A stretch of 64,000 nt of DNA from positions 16,952,001 through 17,016,000 of the forward strand of contig NC_059351.1 of NCBI RefSeq assembly GCF_019703515.2. Reading direction: 5' to 3'. The position numbers and the translations under genes are program-made. Numbering within the stretch: position 1 is the first letter of the stretch; the number at the start of each line of letters is the position of its first letter. This DNA is from Myxocyprinus asiaticus. Taxonomy: Eukaryota > Chordata > Actinopteri > Cypriniformes > Catostomidae. Positions 22,479-36,071 of the stretch are shown here, in pieces. The notes under the pieces are model-generated. The model worked only from the letters and a program-made list of their open reading frames with translations, made no database searches and was not told where the DNA came from.

Positions 22479-22741
22479 TCTCTTGTGTTATAAAAATACA
22501 AAATAAATAGAATAATGAAAAATAAAACTTGTGCATTAGGAGAAGCAATTCTTGTTTTGGGTTGGTGCATAGATGGTCTCTTCTTCTTCTGCTCTTTTTC
22601 CTGTTGTGGCGGTTAGCAAACAGTGTTGCATTACCGCGCGCGCCCCCTTCTGGATTGGAGTGGATCGCCTCTGTGTACCGAACCGTGACGTCAGTACTGT
22701 GATGGTTCGGGACGAATACACCCCTAATATATATATATACA
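22475..22741. other. DNA-transposon remnant
   Basis: The segment includes TGTTGTGGCGGTTAGCAAAC and a right-end-like GGACGAATACACCCCTA, wording common at one end of fish hAT elements. The other end is not identifiable here. Confidence 0.4.
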
Positions 22742-23362
22742 CAGTGTTGGGGAGTAACAAAATACATGTAACGGGATTACATATTTAAAATACAAAATAT
22801 AAGTAACTGTATTCCACTACAGTTACAATTTAAATCATTGGTAATTAGAATACAGTTACGTTCAAAAAGTATTTTGAATACTGAAGAGATTACTTTGCAT
22901 TTTATTGTCATTTGTTTCATTTAATGTTTAGTCTATTTCAGTCCTAAAATGCTATTTCTAGCCATTTTACATGCACGTTACCAGGCACGATTATAGTTTT
23001 TATCAAGAAAATTCACGTTAGATCATAATTTCTTTTTTTCTAGTAAGACCTTTGATATTATGGCAAAAATCATATTCTTGATAATAATTTTTTTATTGTT
23101 TTCCTGTAAAAATACCTAAAAATCTTTAAAACAATATAAATTTGCTTTATCTTGTTTTAGAAACAACACTGCATAAGATATTTAGGTTTTTATAGTCAAA
23201 ACAAGTGAAGAAATCTACCAGTGCTGAAGAAGTAATCCAAAGTATTTAGAATATGTTACTGACATTGAGTAATCTAACGGAATATGTTACACATTACATT
23301 TTACAGCATGTATTCTGTAATCTGAAGTGGAATACATTTCAAAAGTAACCCTCCCAACCCTG
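22742..23362 (+). mobile_element. hAT-like non-autonomous repeat, copy 1
   Basis: It begins CAGTGTTGGGGAGTAACAAA and ends GTAACCCTCCCAACCCTG. The flanks are TATATACA and TATATATA, 7 of 8 matching, although in AT-rich sequence. The same repeat occurs at 26222-28974 (inverted, interrupted) and 36072-36939. There is no coding capacity. It is the shortest of the three copies. Confidence 0.8.
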
Positions 23363-25859
23363 TATATATATACAGGGTGTGGGACTTTTAATTATTAAGA
23401 AGCCCGAAATACACATGGGACTGCTATTATGTAATGTCTGCACTCCCGGTTGTGAGCACACTGACTGATAATTCGCTGAGAAAGTGACTCTGATTCAATC
23501 TGCTAACATGAGCTCCTGAGTTCACTTCACACCCTCATGAAACAGACCCGGTTCAAAAGAGTAATTTCATCATGACTCTCTCGTGCTTTCTGGGCTGTGA
23601 GGGGCTCAGAGCAAATGCTGGAGGAGCTGAACACGCAGCATCAGCAGAGACTTAAGCCCTGATGGGTCCAGGCAGGGGGGTGGGGGTAGTAATAGGGGTA
23701 GTCTCTGATCTAATGCTTACAGTAGATGGTGGTAATGTTCTATTTTAGCTTGTGAACCGCCATGAAAAAAAGAAAGAAAGAAGAAGAAGACTCTTGCGCT
23801 GGGGTTGTTGTCATGTGCGGTGCAGCGAATTCATCACAACAGAATGGGTGAAAAGCGACTCGAGACACACTGGTTATGCGTGCTCTAAAGATGTATTCAG
23901 TAACTCACAAGATGATATCTGACAAAATTGCAAATGAACACACACAACCCGATTGTTGGCAATGGCGATTAGATTTAAAAGTTTTGCCACAATCAATTAT
24001 TTTGGGTCGCATTTGCGACCATTTTAGTCAGTCTGGAGCCTGCATTATTCCAAACTTTTGGCCAAGATAAATGTATATATACATTTAAGTCCTTTTTTAC
24101 TCTAAATCTCCACTTTAACACTCTCAAAAAAAAACAAAAAACGAACCAATGAAGGATGTTATGATTTTTCCTAAGTTTAACCCCTAACCCAAACACTTAT
24201 CTCTTACCCTAATACCTAACCCAAACCCTAAACCTAACCATGGTTTTATTAGGAAAATAACTTGTGTATAATAAAAGAAAGAAAACATTTAGGTATGGAA
24301 CGAGATGAGGAAATTACAGGCTATTGTAATTTATGCAGTCATTTGTATTGCATAAATAAATATGGAATGAGTAACCAAATTTGTTCGTAGATATTTAATT
24401 AAAATAAAGTGGATACAAGGCTAGCTAACATTTTATACCTGTATTCTACTGATTTGAAACTCTGTTGATTGGTTGGTTTCTTTGGTATTAAAAGTCAAAC
24501 CTTTTTGCACAAGCCAAGTCACATGATTTCTTACAATCAATACGAGTTATTACTAGTTTTCATGAGACTGTGTTGGATGCATCCATTTTGAATTGACTAT
24601 GCAAATGCAGGCTCTACATGAATGATATGAGCTCAATATGGCTTAGGAAGGTATATAGAGTATGAGCTTGGAATATAGCAAATAAGTCACATTAACTACT
24701 TTTATGGTGCTTCATTTTTTGTCCTTTTTGGAACTTGACAGACGGTCACTATGAACTTCCATTGTATGGCAAGAGCCGCAAGAAGATTCTTCATAAATGT
24801 TCTATTTTGGTGTTCCACAGAAGAAGAAAAGAAGTAAATGATAACAGAACTTTCATTTTTGGGTAAACTATTCCTTTTAGCTTATCAACTCATATTCCAC
24901 TGTGGTACAAGGATATCTATAGACACAGAACGTCCATGATAGAGATGTTATATGGGACATGCCTTTTAGAATTGATTGTAAAGGACCCCTCAAACAAAAT
25001 GCCCTTGAGAGGTTGAACAAGTGAGACATGCACAGCACAGTTAGAGATTTTAACAACACTTCCGCATGTCTCTCTCTCTGTCTATCTATCTGCACACATG
25101 CATGAGCAAACATGACATTCATCGTGTCAACACGTCTGTGCATGGTCTTAACTGCACAGATGTGTTTGAGGTGTGTGTGTCTATGATTTATACATCTGTG
25201 TACTACCTTCTGATGGCTAGTGTCTAGTGATTTTTGGAACTGTATTAGAATGTTTTATTGATAAAATAATTTTAAATTTTCTGAAAGGCATTCCAGTACT
25301 TGAAAAGCATCAAAAGAATTCACCGAATCAAAAACAGTCCCTAAAAGAAGCAAACAGGCCATGATAACATCAAAGTGTTCCCTATTCAGAAACAATTATG
25401 GTTTTTTTTTTTTTTTTTTTTTTAAATACTTGAACCAAATTATTTTCATTATGTTTTTGAACCTCTGCATTCTTTTACCAATCTGGACAGAATACCGTAC
25501 AAAAATATTCTGGCTGTGTTTCCTGTGTTGATATTCAGTGGTAACACGGTACTGCATCTGATTCGCCATGGCAAATTAATCATGTTAGGTGAGTTATGAG
25601 CTTGTAGTCAAAACTGAATGTGATGAGAGAGAGAATAAATAGGTGCTATGAAATATACTAGGACAATACATAGAAAACACTTATTTCTATTGCATTGTCC
25701 TCAATGGTAGCAGGGAAAAAATATTGTTTGGAACAGATTTTTTTAGTTATGCGTTTTATTTAAATGTGAAAAAATATATGAAATAAAATATGTTGCCAAA
25801 AAATTTTTTACTAACCTATTGTTAATGGAACCATCAAAGAACCGGAATCAGAAACAGAA
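23363..25859. other. Repeat remnants without recognisable gene
   Basis: No gene is supported. A 19-base relic of a Tc1 end (TTATTCCAAACTTTTGGCC) lies at about 24046-24064. A degenerate telomere-like patch of CCCTAA/CCTAAA units lies at 24170-24240. One arm of the foldback MITE family is at 24700-24880 (ends GGGTAAACTATTCCTTTTA). A poly-T run lies near 25399-25423. Confidence 0.5.

Positions 25860-25928
<69 letters not shown>
25860..25928. repeat. (TA)n microsatellite
   Basis: This is a nearly pure TA run of about 33 units. Confidence 0.9.
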
Positions 25929-25931
<3 letters not shown>

Positions 25932-26689
25932 GATTCTCATCACTAATTATTCAGTTTCATCAATTTGTACCCTACATCACATTATGCAGACTCACTAACA
26001 AGTGGTATCTCCTATCAGACCTGTTTGCATTTGCTGCCCATCCATGGAAATTACACCAGGAAAATGAAGCTCACAGGTGCACATACACCAAACAGCACTT
26101 ACAGCTTTGGCCACTGGGGGCAGTGTTTAGAATTTCGGTAAGCACAGATTTTAGCTATATATACTGTAAAATCAACCTACTGTTTCGTATTATTATTAAT
26201 ATTATTATTATCGGGTATATCCAGGGTTGAGAGGGTTACTTTTGAAATGTATTCCACTATAGATTACAGAATACATGCTGTAAAATGTAATTTGTAACGT
26301 ATTCCGTTAGATTACTCAAGGTCAGTAACGTATTTTAAATACTTTGAATTACTTCTTCAGCACTGGTAGATTTTTTCATTTATTTTGACTATAAAAACTC
26401 TGCCAGTACAGTAAGACAAATACACATGTTAAAAATACATTCTCTGAAAAACCTAAATATCTTATGCAGTGTTGTTTCTAAAGAAAATAAATCAAATTGA
26501 TCTTGTTTTAATGATTTGTAGATATTTTTACAGGAAAACAATACAAAAATTTTTTATCAAGAATATGATTTTTTTTTTTTTTGCCCTAATATCATAGGTC
26601 TTACTAGAAAAAAAGAAATTCAGAGATCCAACATGAATTTTCTTGATAAAAAATATGATCGTTCTGTAACGATTAAGACAATGTACTTA

Positions 26690-28256
26690 CAGGTGCATCT
26701 CAATAAATTAGAATGTCATGGAAAAGTTCATTTATTTCAGTAATTCAACTCAAATTGTGAAACTCGTGTATTAAATAAATTCAATGCACACAGACTGAAG
26801 TAGTTTAAGTCTTTGGTTCTTTTAATTGTGATGATTTTGGCTCACATTTAACAAAAACCCACCAATTCACTATCTCAAAAAATTAGAATATGGTGACATG
26901 CCAATCAGCTAATCAACTCAAAACACCTGCAAAGGTTTCCTGAGCCTTCAAAATGGTCTCTCAGTTTGGTTCACTAGGCTACACAATCATGGGGAAGACT
27001 GCTGATCTGACAGTTGTCCAGAAGACAATCATTGACACCCTTCACAAGGAGGGTAAGCCACAAACATTCATTGCCAAAGAAGCTGGCTGTTCACAGAGTG
27101 CTGTATCCAAGCGTGTTAACAGTAAGTTGAGTGGAAGGAAAAAGTGTGGAAGAAAAAGATGCACAAACAACCGAGAGAACCGCAGCCTTATGATTGTCCA
27201 GCAAAATCGATTCAAGAATTTGGGTGAACTTCACAAGGAATGGACTGAGGCTGGGGTCAAGGCATCAAGAGCCACCACACACAGACACTACAGTTGTCGT
27301 ATTCCTCTTGTTAAGCCACTCCTGAACCACAGACAACATCAGAGGCGTCTTACCTGGGCTAAGGAGAAGAAGAACTGGACTGTTGCCCAGTGTTCCAAAG
27401 TCCTCTTTTCAGATGAGAGCAAGTTTTGTATTTCATTTGGAAACCAAGGTCCTAGAGTCTGGAGGAAGGGTGGAGAAGCTCATAGTCCAAGTTGCTTGAA
27501 GTCCAGTGTTAAGTTTCCACAGTCTGTGATGATTTGAGGTACAATGTCATCTGCTGGTGTTGGTCCATTGTGTTTTTTGAAAACCAAAGTCACTGCACCC
27601 ATTTACCAAGAAATTTTGGAGCACTTCATGCTTCCTTCTGCTGACCAGCTTTTTAAAGATGCTGATTTCATTTTCCAGCAGGATTTGGCACCTGCCCACA
27701 CTGCCAAAAGCACCAACAGTTGGTTAAATGACCATGGTGTTGGTGTGCTTGACTGGCCAGCAAACTCACCAGACCTGAACCCCATAGAGAATCTATGGGG
27801 TATTGTCAAGAGGAAAATGAGAAACAAGAGACCAAAAAATGCAGATGAGCTGAAGGCCACTGTCAAAGAAACCTGGGCTTCCATACCACCTCAGCAGTGC
27901 CACAAACTGATCACCTCCATGCCACGCTGAATTGAGGCAGTAATTAAAGCAAAAAGGAGCCCCTACCAAGTATTGAGTACATATACAGTAAATGAACATA
28001 CTTTCCAGAAGGCCAACAATTCACTAAAAATGTTTTTTTTATTGGTCTTATGATGTATTCTAATTTTTTGAGATAGCTAATTGGTGGGTTTTTGTTAAAT
28101 GTGAGCCAAAATCATCACAATTAAAAGAACCAAAGACTTAAACTACTTCAGTCTGTGTGCACTGAATTTATTTAATACACGAGTTTCACAATTTGAGTTG
28201 AATTACTGAAATAAATGAACTTTTCCACGACATTCTAATTTATTGAGATGCACCTG
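26690..28256 (+). mobile_element. Tc1 element, nearly intact, nested
   Basis: It is 1567 bp long with TA on each side (26688-26689 and 28257-28258). The terminal inverted repeats are long, about 200 bases, starting CAGGTGCATCTCAATAAATT and differing at few sites between the ends (for example ATGG/CCACG near the ends). It encodes one transposase frame on the plus strand, interrupted by only two stop codons, making this the youngest-looking DNA transposon in the window. It cannot make its own transposase but could in principle be moved by one supplied elsewhere. Confidence 0.92.
26989..28000 (+). pseudogene. Tc1 transposase with two nonsense codons
   Basis: The frame starts at ATG 26989 (MGKTADLTVVQKTIID); the upstream in-frame ATG at 26953 is less family-like. 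The order is helix-turn-helix (residues about 5-60; SQSAVSKRV), a second HTH, then the DDE catalytic domain. The catalytic residues are visible: Asp in LFSDESKF, Asp in FQQDLAPAHT, Glu in SPDLNPIENLW, with 34 residues between the last two (DD34E). Two TGA stops break it: 27535-27537, where Trp is expected in MIWG, and 27928-27930, where Arg is expected after SMPR. No frameshift is needed, and the frame stays open past the second stop to about 28000. Confidence 0.9.
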
Positions 28257-28982
28257 TACATGCATTCTATTAATATGCAGGGTACCTTTAAGATGCTGAC
28301 CATATCATTTGCATATGCATGTGCTGTTTGATTATAGAGTTACTACTCAGTCTGTGTGCAGGTGCAGGAGGGATCTGCTCTCCCTGACCTTTATTATATT
28401 TTATGTTTTGTGACACTAATGGTTTGTTTATTTTCTCATGTATGAGAAGAGCGTGCAGCCTGTGTATCTGCCATTAAATGTGTGGAATGCATACTTCCCG
28501 AACCATCACAGCTGTTTGGCTCCGTGATTTGTCGGACTAAACCATTTATCTTCGGGGAAAAGCGTTACGGTGCCTGGTAAAGTGCATGTAAAATGGCTAA
28601 AAATAGCTAGAAATAGCTTAGCGTAACAATTTACACAAGGTTTATTTCTATTTCTTGTGCTCCAAACTTACTTTAAACATACTTCTCTGTCTGCTCGTAT
28701 GAATGTAACACATCATAAGAAAGTGTTTCACTGCTGTTCAGATGCACTTTGGATCGCATCATTTATATGTATAAATGTTTTCCATCTGAAAGGACTAAAT
28801 ATTAAATGAAACAAATGACAATAAAATGCAAAGTAATCTCTTCAGTTATGAAGAATGTAACTGTATTCTAATTACCAATGATTTAAATTGTAACTGTAGT
28901 GGAATACAGTTACTTATATTTTGTATTTTAAATACGTATTCCCGTTACATGTATTTCGTTACTCCCCAACACTGGGTATATC

Positions 28983-29021
28983 CCAAGGCCACTACGATGC
29001 CATTACTGGCAGTTAGACAAT

Positions 29022-29067
<46 letters not shown>

Positions 29068-29729
29068 CATTTCTTATCAATTTTATATTTACAGTATACA
29101 TCACATATAGCACACCAACAGCTGAAATCATCTACAACACAAAATTGTTGATTGTATGGTGAGTTAATTAATGACTTAATTGCAGAAAACTGTGAAGAGG
29201 GATTTTAGTACCGAGCTAAAATATTGGTTTGTCTTTGGCTTGGGTGTCTTAAGCTTCCATTAAAGTAAATGCCACAACATTTTAAATGATCATAACAGTG
29301 TTTCACCCACAGCCTAGTACCTATTCAGCACTATCATTATGCCAATGGAACATAATAGCATGATAATGACATCATCATTTTGAGACATTAGAACAAGCAG
29401 TGCAACAAAGAGCAGGATTTAAAAAACTCACTTAACCCAGAGGAAAATGCATTGCTCAGAGATTGCAATTTAGCAGCTCTGGAAACTTAATAGAGATCCC
29501 ATGTACTTTCATTTCAGTTTCAACTTTGTCTCAGATGTTTCTTCAAAAATTCCTAATAAGAAATTAAAAATAGACAACCATTAACATACAGTAAGAAAAG
29601 AGTTATAAAATGAATATGGATTGCATAGCTGAGATCATTTGGTCTTGGGAGAATTTGATGAGAAATATTTGAGTTCACATTGAGATCTCTGACATTTGAT
29701 CACATACAGTATTTTGCAATGTTGAGATA
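28983..29729. other. TA repeat and AT-rich DNA without gene
   Basis: A TA microsatellite lies at 29022-29066. The rest has no recognisable gene. Confidence 0.5.
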
Positions 29730-29957
29730 CAGTTGAAATCAGAAGTTTACATACACCTTAGCCAAATACATTTAAACTCATTTTTTCTTAATTTCTGACA
29801 TTTAATCATAGAAAACATTCCCTGTTTTAGGTCAGTTAGGATCACTACTTTATTTTAAGAATGTGAAATGTCAGAATAACAGTAGAGAGAATGATTTATT
29901 TCAGCTTTTATTACTTTCATCACATTCCCAGTGGGTCAGAAGTTTACATTCAATTTG

Positions 29958-30947
<990 letters not shown>

Positions 30948-31007
30948 GATGTCAAGCAAAAAGGCACTGAGTTTGAAGGTAGCCCTTAAAATACATCCAC
31001 AGGTACA

Positions 31008-31910
31008 GGGGTGCCTGCAGCTGTATGGCCGTACACACTGTGCATACCATGAGTGCTCCAACTGCCCTGAGAAATATTTACTCTCAGAATATTTCATCAA
31101 TCATGAAATGTGTCCCGTATTTCTGTTGGCTGTTTAAAAGAACTAGCAATGCCCAATTTGCTAATGAATAATTCTTTTGAGTCAGTTCTTTTCATTGAAT
31201 TAGCCATATGGGCTTGCAAAATGGTCTGAATCGATTCGTGATTCAATACAATTCGTTCGGTCCGCTCTCTCACTGAATCATTTGGTGCAGTTTCTCACAC
31301 AGTAATACATTATCGGGATATTTACGAATACAGAGAACAAACAGCGCTGGATACAGTGGAAATGCACCAACAATCAATTGAAACAAAAGTCTGTCTTTTT
31401 GAGAGGTAACTTTGAGAATCTTGAGCTAGTGCTGTGTCATGAGAACAAGAAGCTGTTCAAACTGAACATGTTTTTGCGTCCGCTCGCGCTGTTTTTCAAT
31501 CGTTTTCCATGTAAACATTCGCTAGATAGATGTCTTTTGAAAACTGTGTCACGTTTTATTGAGTTTTTAGTATCTCTCATGGGAGCACTGCATTTTTAGA
31601 CGCTGTGCCAAGTTAAAAAGAACTTCAACTGATAAAAACACGTCTCGAGACACCTGTGTTCTGCTCTATTCGTTGTGGTGCGTTTTGCTTTTTTAGCGTA
31701 AAAACGTGTCTGTCTGAATGGTTACTGGAAGAAATGCTTTAGCAAATAGTTACATGAAAGCTACTCATCCTCAAGAAAATAAAACAAATGCTTATCTCAA
31801 AGTCACCAGAATTGAAACTTTGGTGTTGTTTTTTGCATACACACTCAAAAAAAAAAAACAATCTCCTAGGGGAGCATGCCCCCGGACCCCCCTAGTTATA
31901 AGGTTTATTA
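31008..31910. repeat. Foreign block inside the Tc1 copy
   Basis: This segment replaces about 115 bp of Tc1 sequence present in the 5230-9998 copy. The wording at 31500-31720 (CCATGTAAACATTCGCTAGA; AACACGTCTCGAGACACCTG) recurs in diverged form at 37880-38060, so at least part is a dispersed repeat. The right side has GGAGCATGCCCCCGGACCCC. I do not recognise the superfamily, and no protein is encoded. Confidence 0.55.
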
Positions 31911-32313
31911 TTTCCAAGCTGCTTACAGGCACAGTTAACTTAGTATATGTAAACTTCTGACCCACTGGAATTGTGATATAGTCAATTAAAAGTGAAACTG
32001 TCTTTAAGCAATTGTTAGAAAAAGTACTCATGTCATGCACATAGTAGATGTCCTAAACGACTTGCCAGAACTATAGTTTGCTATGAAATCTGTGGAGTGG
32101 TTACAAAATTAGGTTTAATGATTTCAACCTCAGTGTATGTAAACTTCTGACTTCAACTGTATCTTCTAAAACTCTAATGATGACATATGCAAGATTACTG
32201 GGGTCTTTTTCTCACATTTGAGAACCAGGAGACTTTAACTTAAATCTTATTGCTGTCTAGAAGAAACAATTTTATTAGACATTAAAGAGGTAGGTCTATC
32301 TTTAATTTATCTT

Positions 32314-33640
32314 TTATTTATCCCTCCTGCATGTTCTGGGTCTGCCCCAGGGTCTCTTCCCAGTTGAACATGCCTGGAACACCTCCCTAGGAAGGCGCAC
32401 AGGAGGCATCCTGACCAGATGCCCGAAACACCTCAACTGGCTCCTTTCAATGCGGAGGAGCAGCAGCTCTACTCCGAGCCTCTCACGGATGTCTGAACTT
32501 TGCACCCTATCTCTTAGGGTAAGCCCAGCCTCCCTGTGAAGAAAGCTCATTTAGTCTGCTTGTATCTGCGATCTCATTCTTGCAGTCACTACCCAAACTC
32601 ATGACAGGCAGGAACATAGATTGACTGGTAAATTGAGAGCTGCACCCACAGACTCAGCTCCCTTTTCACCACCACGGCCTGATACAAATCCGAATTACTG
32701 CCGCCACAATGATCTGCCTATCAATCTCATGAAATAGTTTACCCTCACTCGTAGACAAGACCCCTAGATTCTTGAACTCCTCCACTTGAGGAAATAGCAC
32801 ACTCCCTACCCTGAGGGGACAATCCACCCTTTTCTGACAGAGAATCATGGCCTCACATTTGAAGGTGCTGACCCTTATCCCAACCGTTTCACACTCAGCC
32901 ACAAACTGCCCCAGTGCATGCTGGAGGTCACAGACAGATGATGCCATCAGAACAACATTATCTGCAAAAATCAGAGATGAAACTTTGAGGCCCCCCAAAC
33001 TGGACACACTCCGATCCTCAGCTACACCTTGAAATCCTGTCCATGAATATCACAAACAGGATAGGTGACAAGGGACAGCCTTGGCAGCACCCAACACCCA
33101 CTGGGAACAAGCTTGACTTACTACAGAGAATGTGGACACAGCTCTTGCACCTGTTATATAGGGACCCAATGGCATGCATTAGCGCCCAGGACCCCGTACT
33201 CCCTTAGTACCCCCAACAAGACACCCCAGGGGACGCAGTCATAAGCCTTCTCTAAGTTCACAAAACACATGTAGACTGTGTGAGCAAACTCCCAAACCCC
33301 CTCTAGGATCTTCGCTAAGGTAAAGAGCTGATCTACTATTCCACGACCAGGATGGAATCTACATTGCTCCTCCTCTAGCTGAGGTTCAACAATTTGTCAG
33401 AGTCTTCTTTCTAGCACCCTGGCATAGGATTTCCCAGGTAGGCTGAGAAGTGTGATACCTTCATAATTGGAACACACCTTCCGGTCCCCCTTTTTAAAAA
33501 TGGGAACCATCACCCCCATTTGCCAATCCCCAGGCACTGTCTCTGATTTCCACGCAATGCTGAAGAGGTGCGTCAGCCATGACAGCCCAACAACATCCAG
33601 GGCCTTCAGCATTACAGGGCGAATCTCGTTCACTCACAGG
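32314..33640 (-). pseudogene. RTE-type LINE reverse transcriptase, broken
   Basis: RT motifs on the minus strand are PVMLKALDVVGLSWLTHLFS and VPIFKKGDRKVCSNYEGITL (33633-33397), then SLIFADNVVLMASS (catalytic box FADN instead of FADD, 32957-32968), VSTFKCEAMILC and FKNLGVL, and finally the C-terminal block RLGVELLLLRIERSQLRCFG (32550-32314). The connecting part is out of frame. The loss of the second Asp makes it catalytically dead. Confidence 0.8.
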
Positions 33641-34099
33641 GCCTTGCCATTCAGAGCTTTTTGACTGCCTCAGTGACTTCAGTCAGAGAAATGTCCCAAG
33701 ATTCCCCCGAGTCCTCTGTCTCTTCCTCAACCGGGTTCAGAAGTTCCTCAAAGTGTTTCTTCCACCACTCGACTATATCATCAGGTGAGGTTAGCAGTTC
33801 CCCATCCCAGCTTACAACACCCTGGACAAAGCCCTGTCTCCCCTGCCTAAGCCATCAAACAGTTTGCCAGAATCTCTTTGAGGCCGACCAAAAGTCCTTC
33901 TCCATGACCTCCCAAACTCCTCCCACACCCGAGTTTTTGCTTCCGCAACTACCGCAACTGCAGTCCTTCTGGTCCGCCGGTACCTATCTTCTGAATCAGG
34001 TGTCCCACTGGCTAACTAATACCGAAAGGCCTCCTTCTTCAGCCTGATGACCTCCTTCACCACTGGTGTCCACCAACAGGTTCTTGGATTGCAACCATG

Positions 34100-35100
34100 A
34101 CATGCACCAACAACATTCAAGCCACAGCTCCAAGCAGCCGCTTCTGTGATGGAGGCCTTGAACAGGGTCCATTCAGAATCCATGTCCTCAGTCCACCTTG
34201 GGATGTGGTAAAATCTCCTTTGGAGGTGGTAGTTAAAGATCCTCTGGATGGAAGACTCCACCAGACATTCACAGTTCACACTCACTATACGCTTAAGTTT
34301 GCCAGGTCTGTCCGGCAGCCACCCCCGCCATCTGATCCAACTCACCACCAGGTGGTGATCAGTTGACAGCTCTGCTCCTCTCTTTACCCATTTGTCCAAA
34401 ACATTGGGCTGCAGATCTGCTGACAACAATAAAGTTGATCATTGACCTTTGGCCTAAGGTGCTCTGGTACCAGGTACACATATGAACGACCTTATGTTTG
34501 AACATTGTGTTTTTTATGGCCAATCCATGACTTGCACAGAAGTCACAGCTCAGGTTCAGATTGGGCAGGCCAGTCCTCCCAATCACTCCATTCCAGGTTT
34601 CTCCATCATCGCCAACATGGGCATCGAAGTCACCCAGCAAAACTATGGAGTCCCCAGGCAACACCCCTTCCAGGACACCACTCAGTGTCTCCAAGAAGGC
34701 CGAATACTCCGAACTGTGGTATAGGCACAGACCACAGCTAGAGCCTTTCCCTCTGCAACATGCAGCTGAATTGAGGCGACTCCATAATTGTGCCACCGAG
34801 CCAGGGACTTGTGAGTATCCTCACATCCGCTCAGTGCCTCTCACCCTGGACAACTCCAGAGAAGGAGAGAGTCCAACCCCCATCTAGGAGTTTGGTTCCA
34901 GAGCCAGAACTGTGTGTGGAAGTGAGCCCAACTATATCTAGTTGGTTTCGCTCCACTTCCCGCACCAACTCCGGCTACTTCCCCACTAGTGATGTCAAAT
35001 TCCGTGTACCAAAAGCCAGTTCCTGTAGCCAAGGTTCAGTCCGCATAGGCTTACACCTTTGGTGACCACTTCATAGGAGGTTAGGTTGGATCGCTCTTTG
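34100..35100 (-). pseudogene. RTE-type LINE endonuclease, broken
   Basis: The APE-type endonuclease on the minus strand is visible as [19 protein letters not shown] (34796-34359 frame), with the catalytic GDF(N/D) motif, and later as [13 protein letters not shown] (34429-34016 frame), with the conserved SDH-like motif reading TDH. The two parts are in different frames. Upstream (about 35030-34840) there is only weak similarity. The function is target-site nicking during retrotransposition, lost here. Confidence 0.7.
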
Positions 35101-35181
35101 TCTGGCTCCTCGCCTGGGACCAGTTTGCCAAGGGAGGCCCTACCAATATCTAATTCTCCAGACAACACAGCTCCCAGGGTC

Positions 35182-35248
35182 ACTGGGGCACTCAAACCCC
35201 TCTACCACGGTAAGGTAGCGATCCATGGAGGGGTTTGAGTGCCCCAGT
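35182..35248. repeat. Perfect 21-bp hairpin at LINE 5' end
   Basis: The arm 35182-35202 (starting ACTGGGGCACTCAAACCCC) pairs exactly with 35228-35248 across a 25-base loop. It lies at the 5' side of the RTE-type LINE and may be a folded structure in its 5' untranslated RNA; that role is inference. Confidence 0.85.
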
Positions 35249-36063
35249 AAGGTTGTGATCCTGTATATAGTATAAACAAATAAACACCTAAACTTGCAAG
35301 ATTATTTTCTTTTTTTTCATCTTTGTTTTTATTAAACTATAACAGAGGACACATCCAAAATGTGAACATCACACTTAAATTGACAGAAATTGTGTGCACA
35401 CTGTTGGCTGACATTTCTGAATGAGAATCTCATTTTATTTGTTTATTAATGTATTAATTATTTATTGGGTAACATATTTTTAAGTATTAGGATTGATAAC
35501 AGATCATAATTATCTAAAAAAATAAAGCAGATAAAACCTCTTAGAACTTGTATAAACATTTTGTCAGTTTCTAATACTTTTAAACAAGTGTATTTCTGTA
35601 TTTCTTTTTTATTATTCTTTTTAGTTTCCCACATACCTACATATTCAATATGTCACAAAGTGACACTGAGACTGCAAAACATAAGTAATATATGCTAAAT
35701 TATGCCAAGAAGCTTGTGGGGGCTCACTGTACATTGGGAGAATAAACAGTATGTATAATTGTGGACTGATTAATTATCATTTCCATATCCAAATAAATAA
35801 TTTTCATAATTTCCATATGTAAATAAACACTCATGCTTCCAGATTTCTGAGGTACTGTATATGTACATTCTACATGGATAAACTGAACTCCCTTCATTCT
35901 ACTTTCTCAGACATATGCTTGTCCATTATTACTTAAATGTAGTTAAAACCACTGGCTTAGGTATGCTCAGTAAATGTCAATAAACTATTTGCATTATGAG
36001 TTTATACTTTTCAGTGAACCCTGAAATAGTTTTCAGTACTCTTTTAACTGTTTGTGCATGCAT
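35249..36063. other. AT-rich DNA without gene
   Basis: No recognisable gene or repeat. Confidence 0.5.
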
Positions 36064-36071
36064 ACTGTATA

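Larger units (their letters stand above)
26222..28974 (-). mobile_element. hAT-like repeat, copy 2, with nested Tc1
   Basis: This is an inverted copy of the repeat at 36072-36939. It begins CAGGGTTGAGAGGGTTAC and ends TTACTCCCCAACACTG. It is flanked by perfect 8-bp duplications, GGTATATC at 26214-26221 and 28975-28982. The Tc1 element at 26690-28256 sits inside it. Without that insertion it is about 1184 bp, longer than the other copies, so it is the most complete member here. It has no coding capacity of its own. Confidence 0.9.
32310..35250 (-). mobile_element. RTE-type LINE remnant
   Basis: This is a long minus-strand non-LTR element: 5' hairpin (35248-35182), endonuclease (about 35100-34100), RT (about 33640-32670) and C-terminal region (32550-32314). 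The wording (NYEGITLLSLPGKSYARVLE; RSQLRCFGHLVRMPP; GKRPWGRPRT) is that of fish RTE-like LINEs, an assignment from family knowledge. Many frameshifts and stops interrupt it. The 3' tail near 32310 is not obvious. Confidence 0.75.

Noticed and set aside
20587..22729. One hAT element from TAGGGCTGTCAATCG to the right end at 22729
   Set aside because: The two ends share only TAGGG-TGT, and the flanking TA-rich bases cannot serve as evidence of a target duplication.
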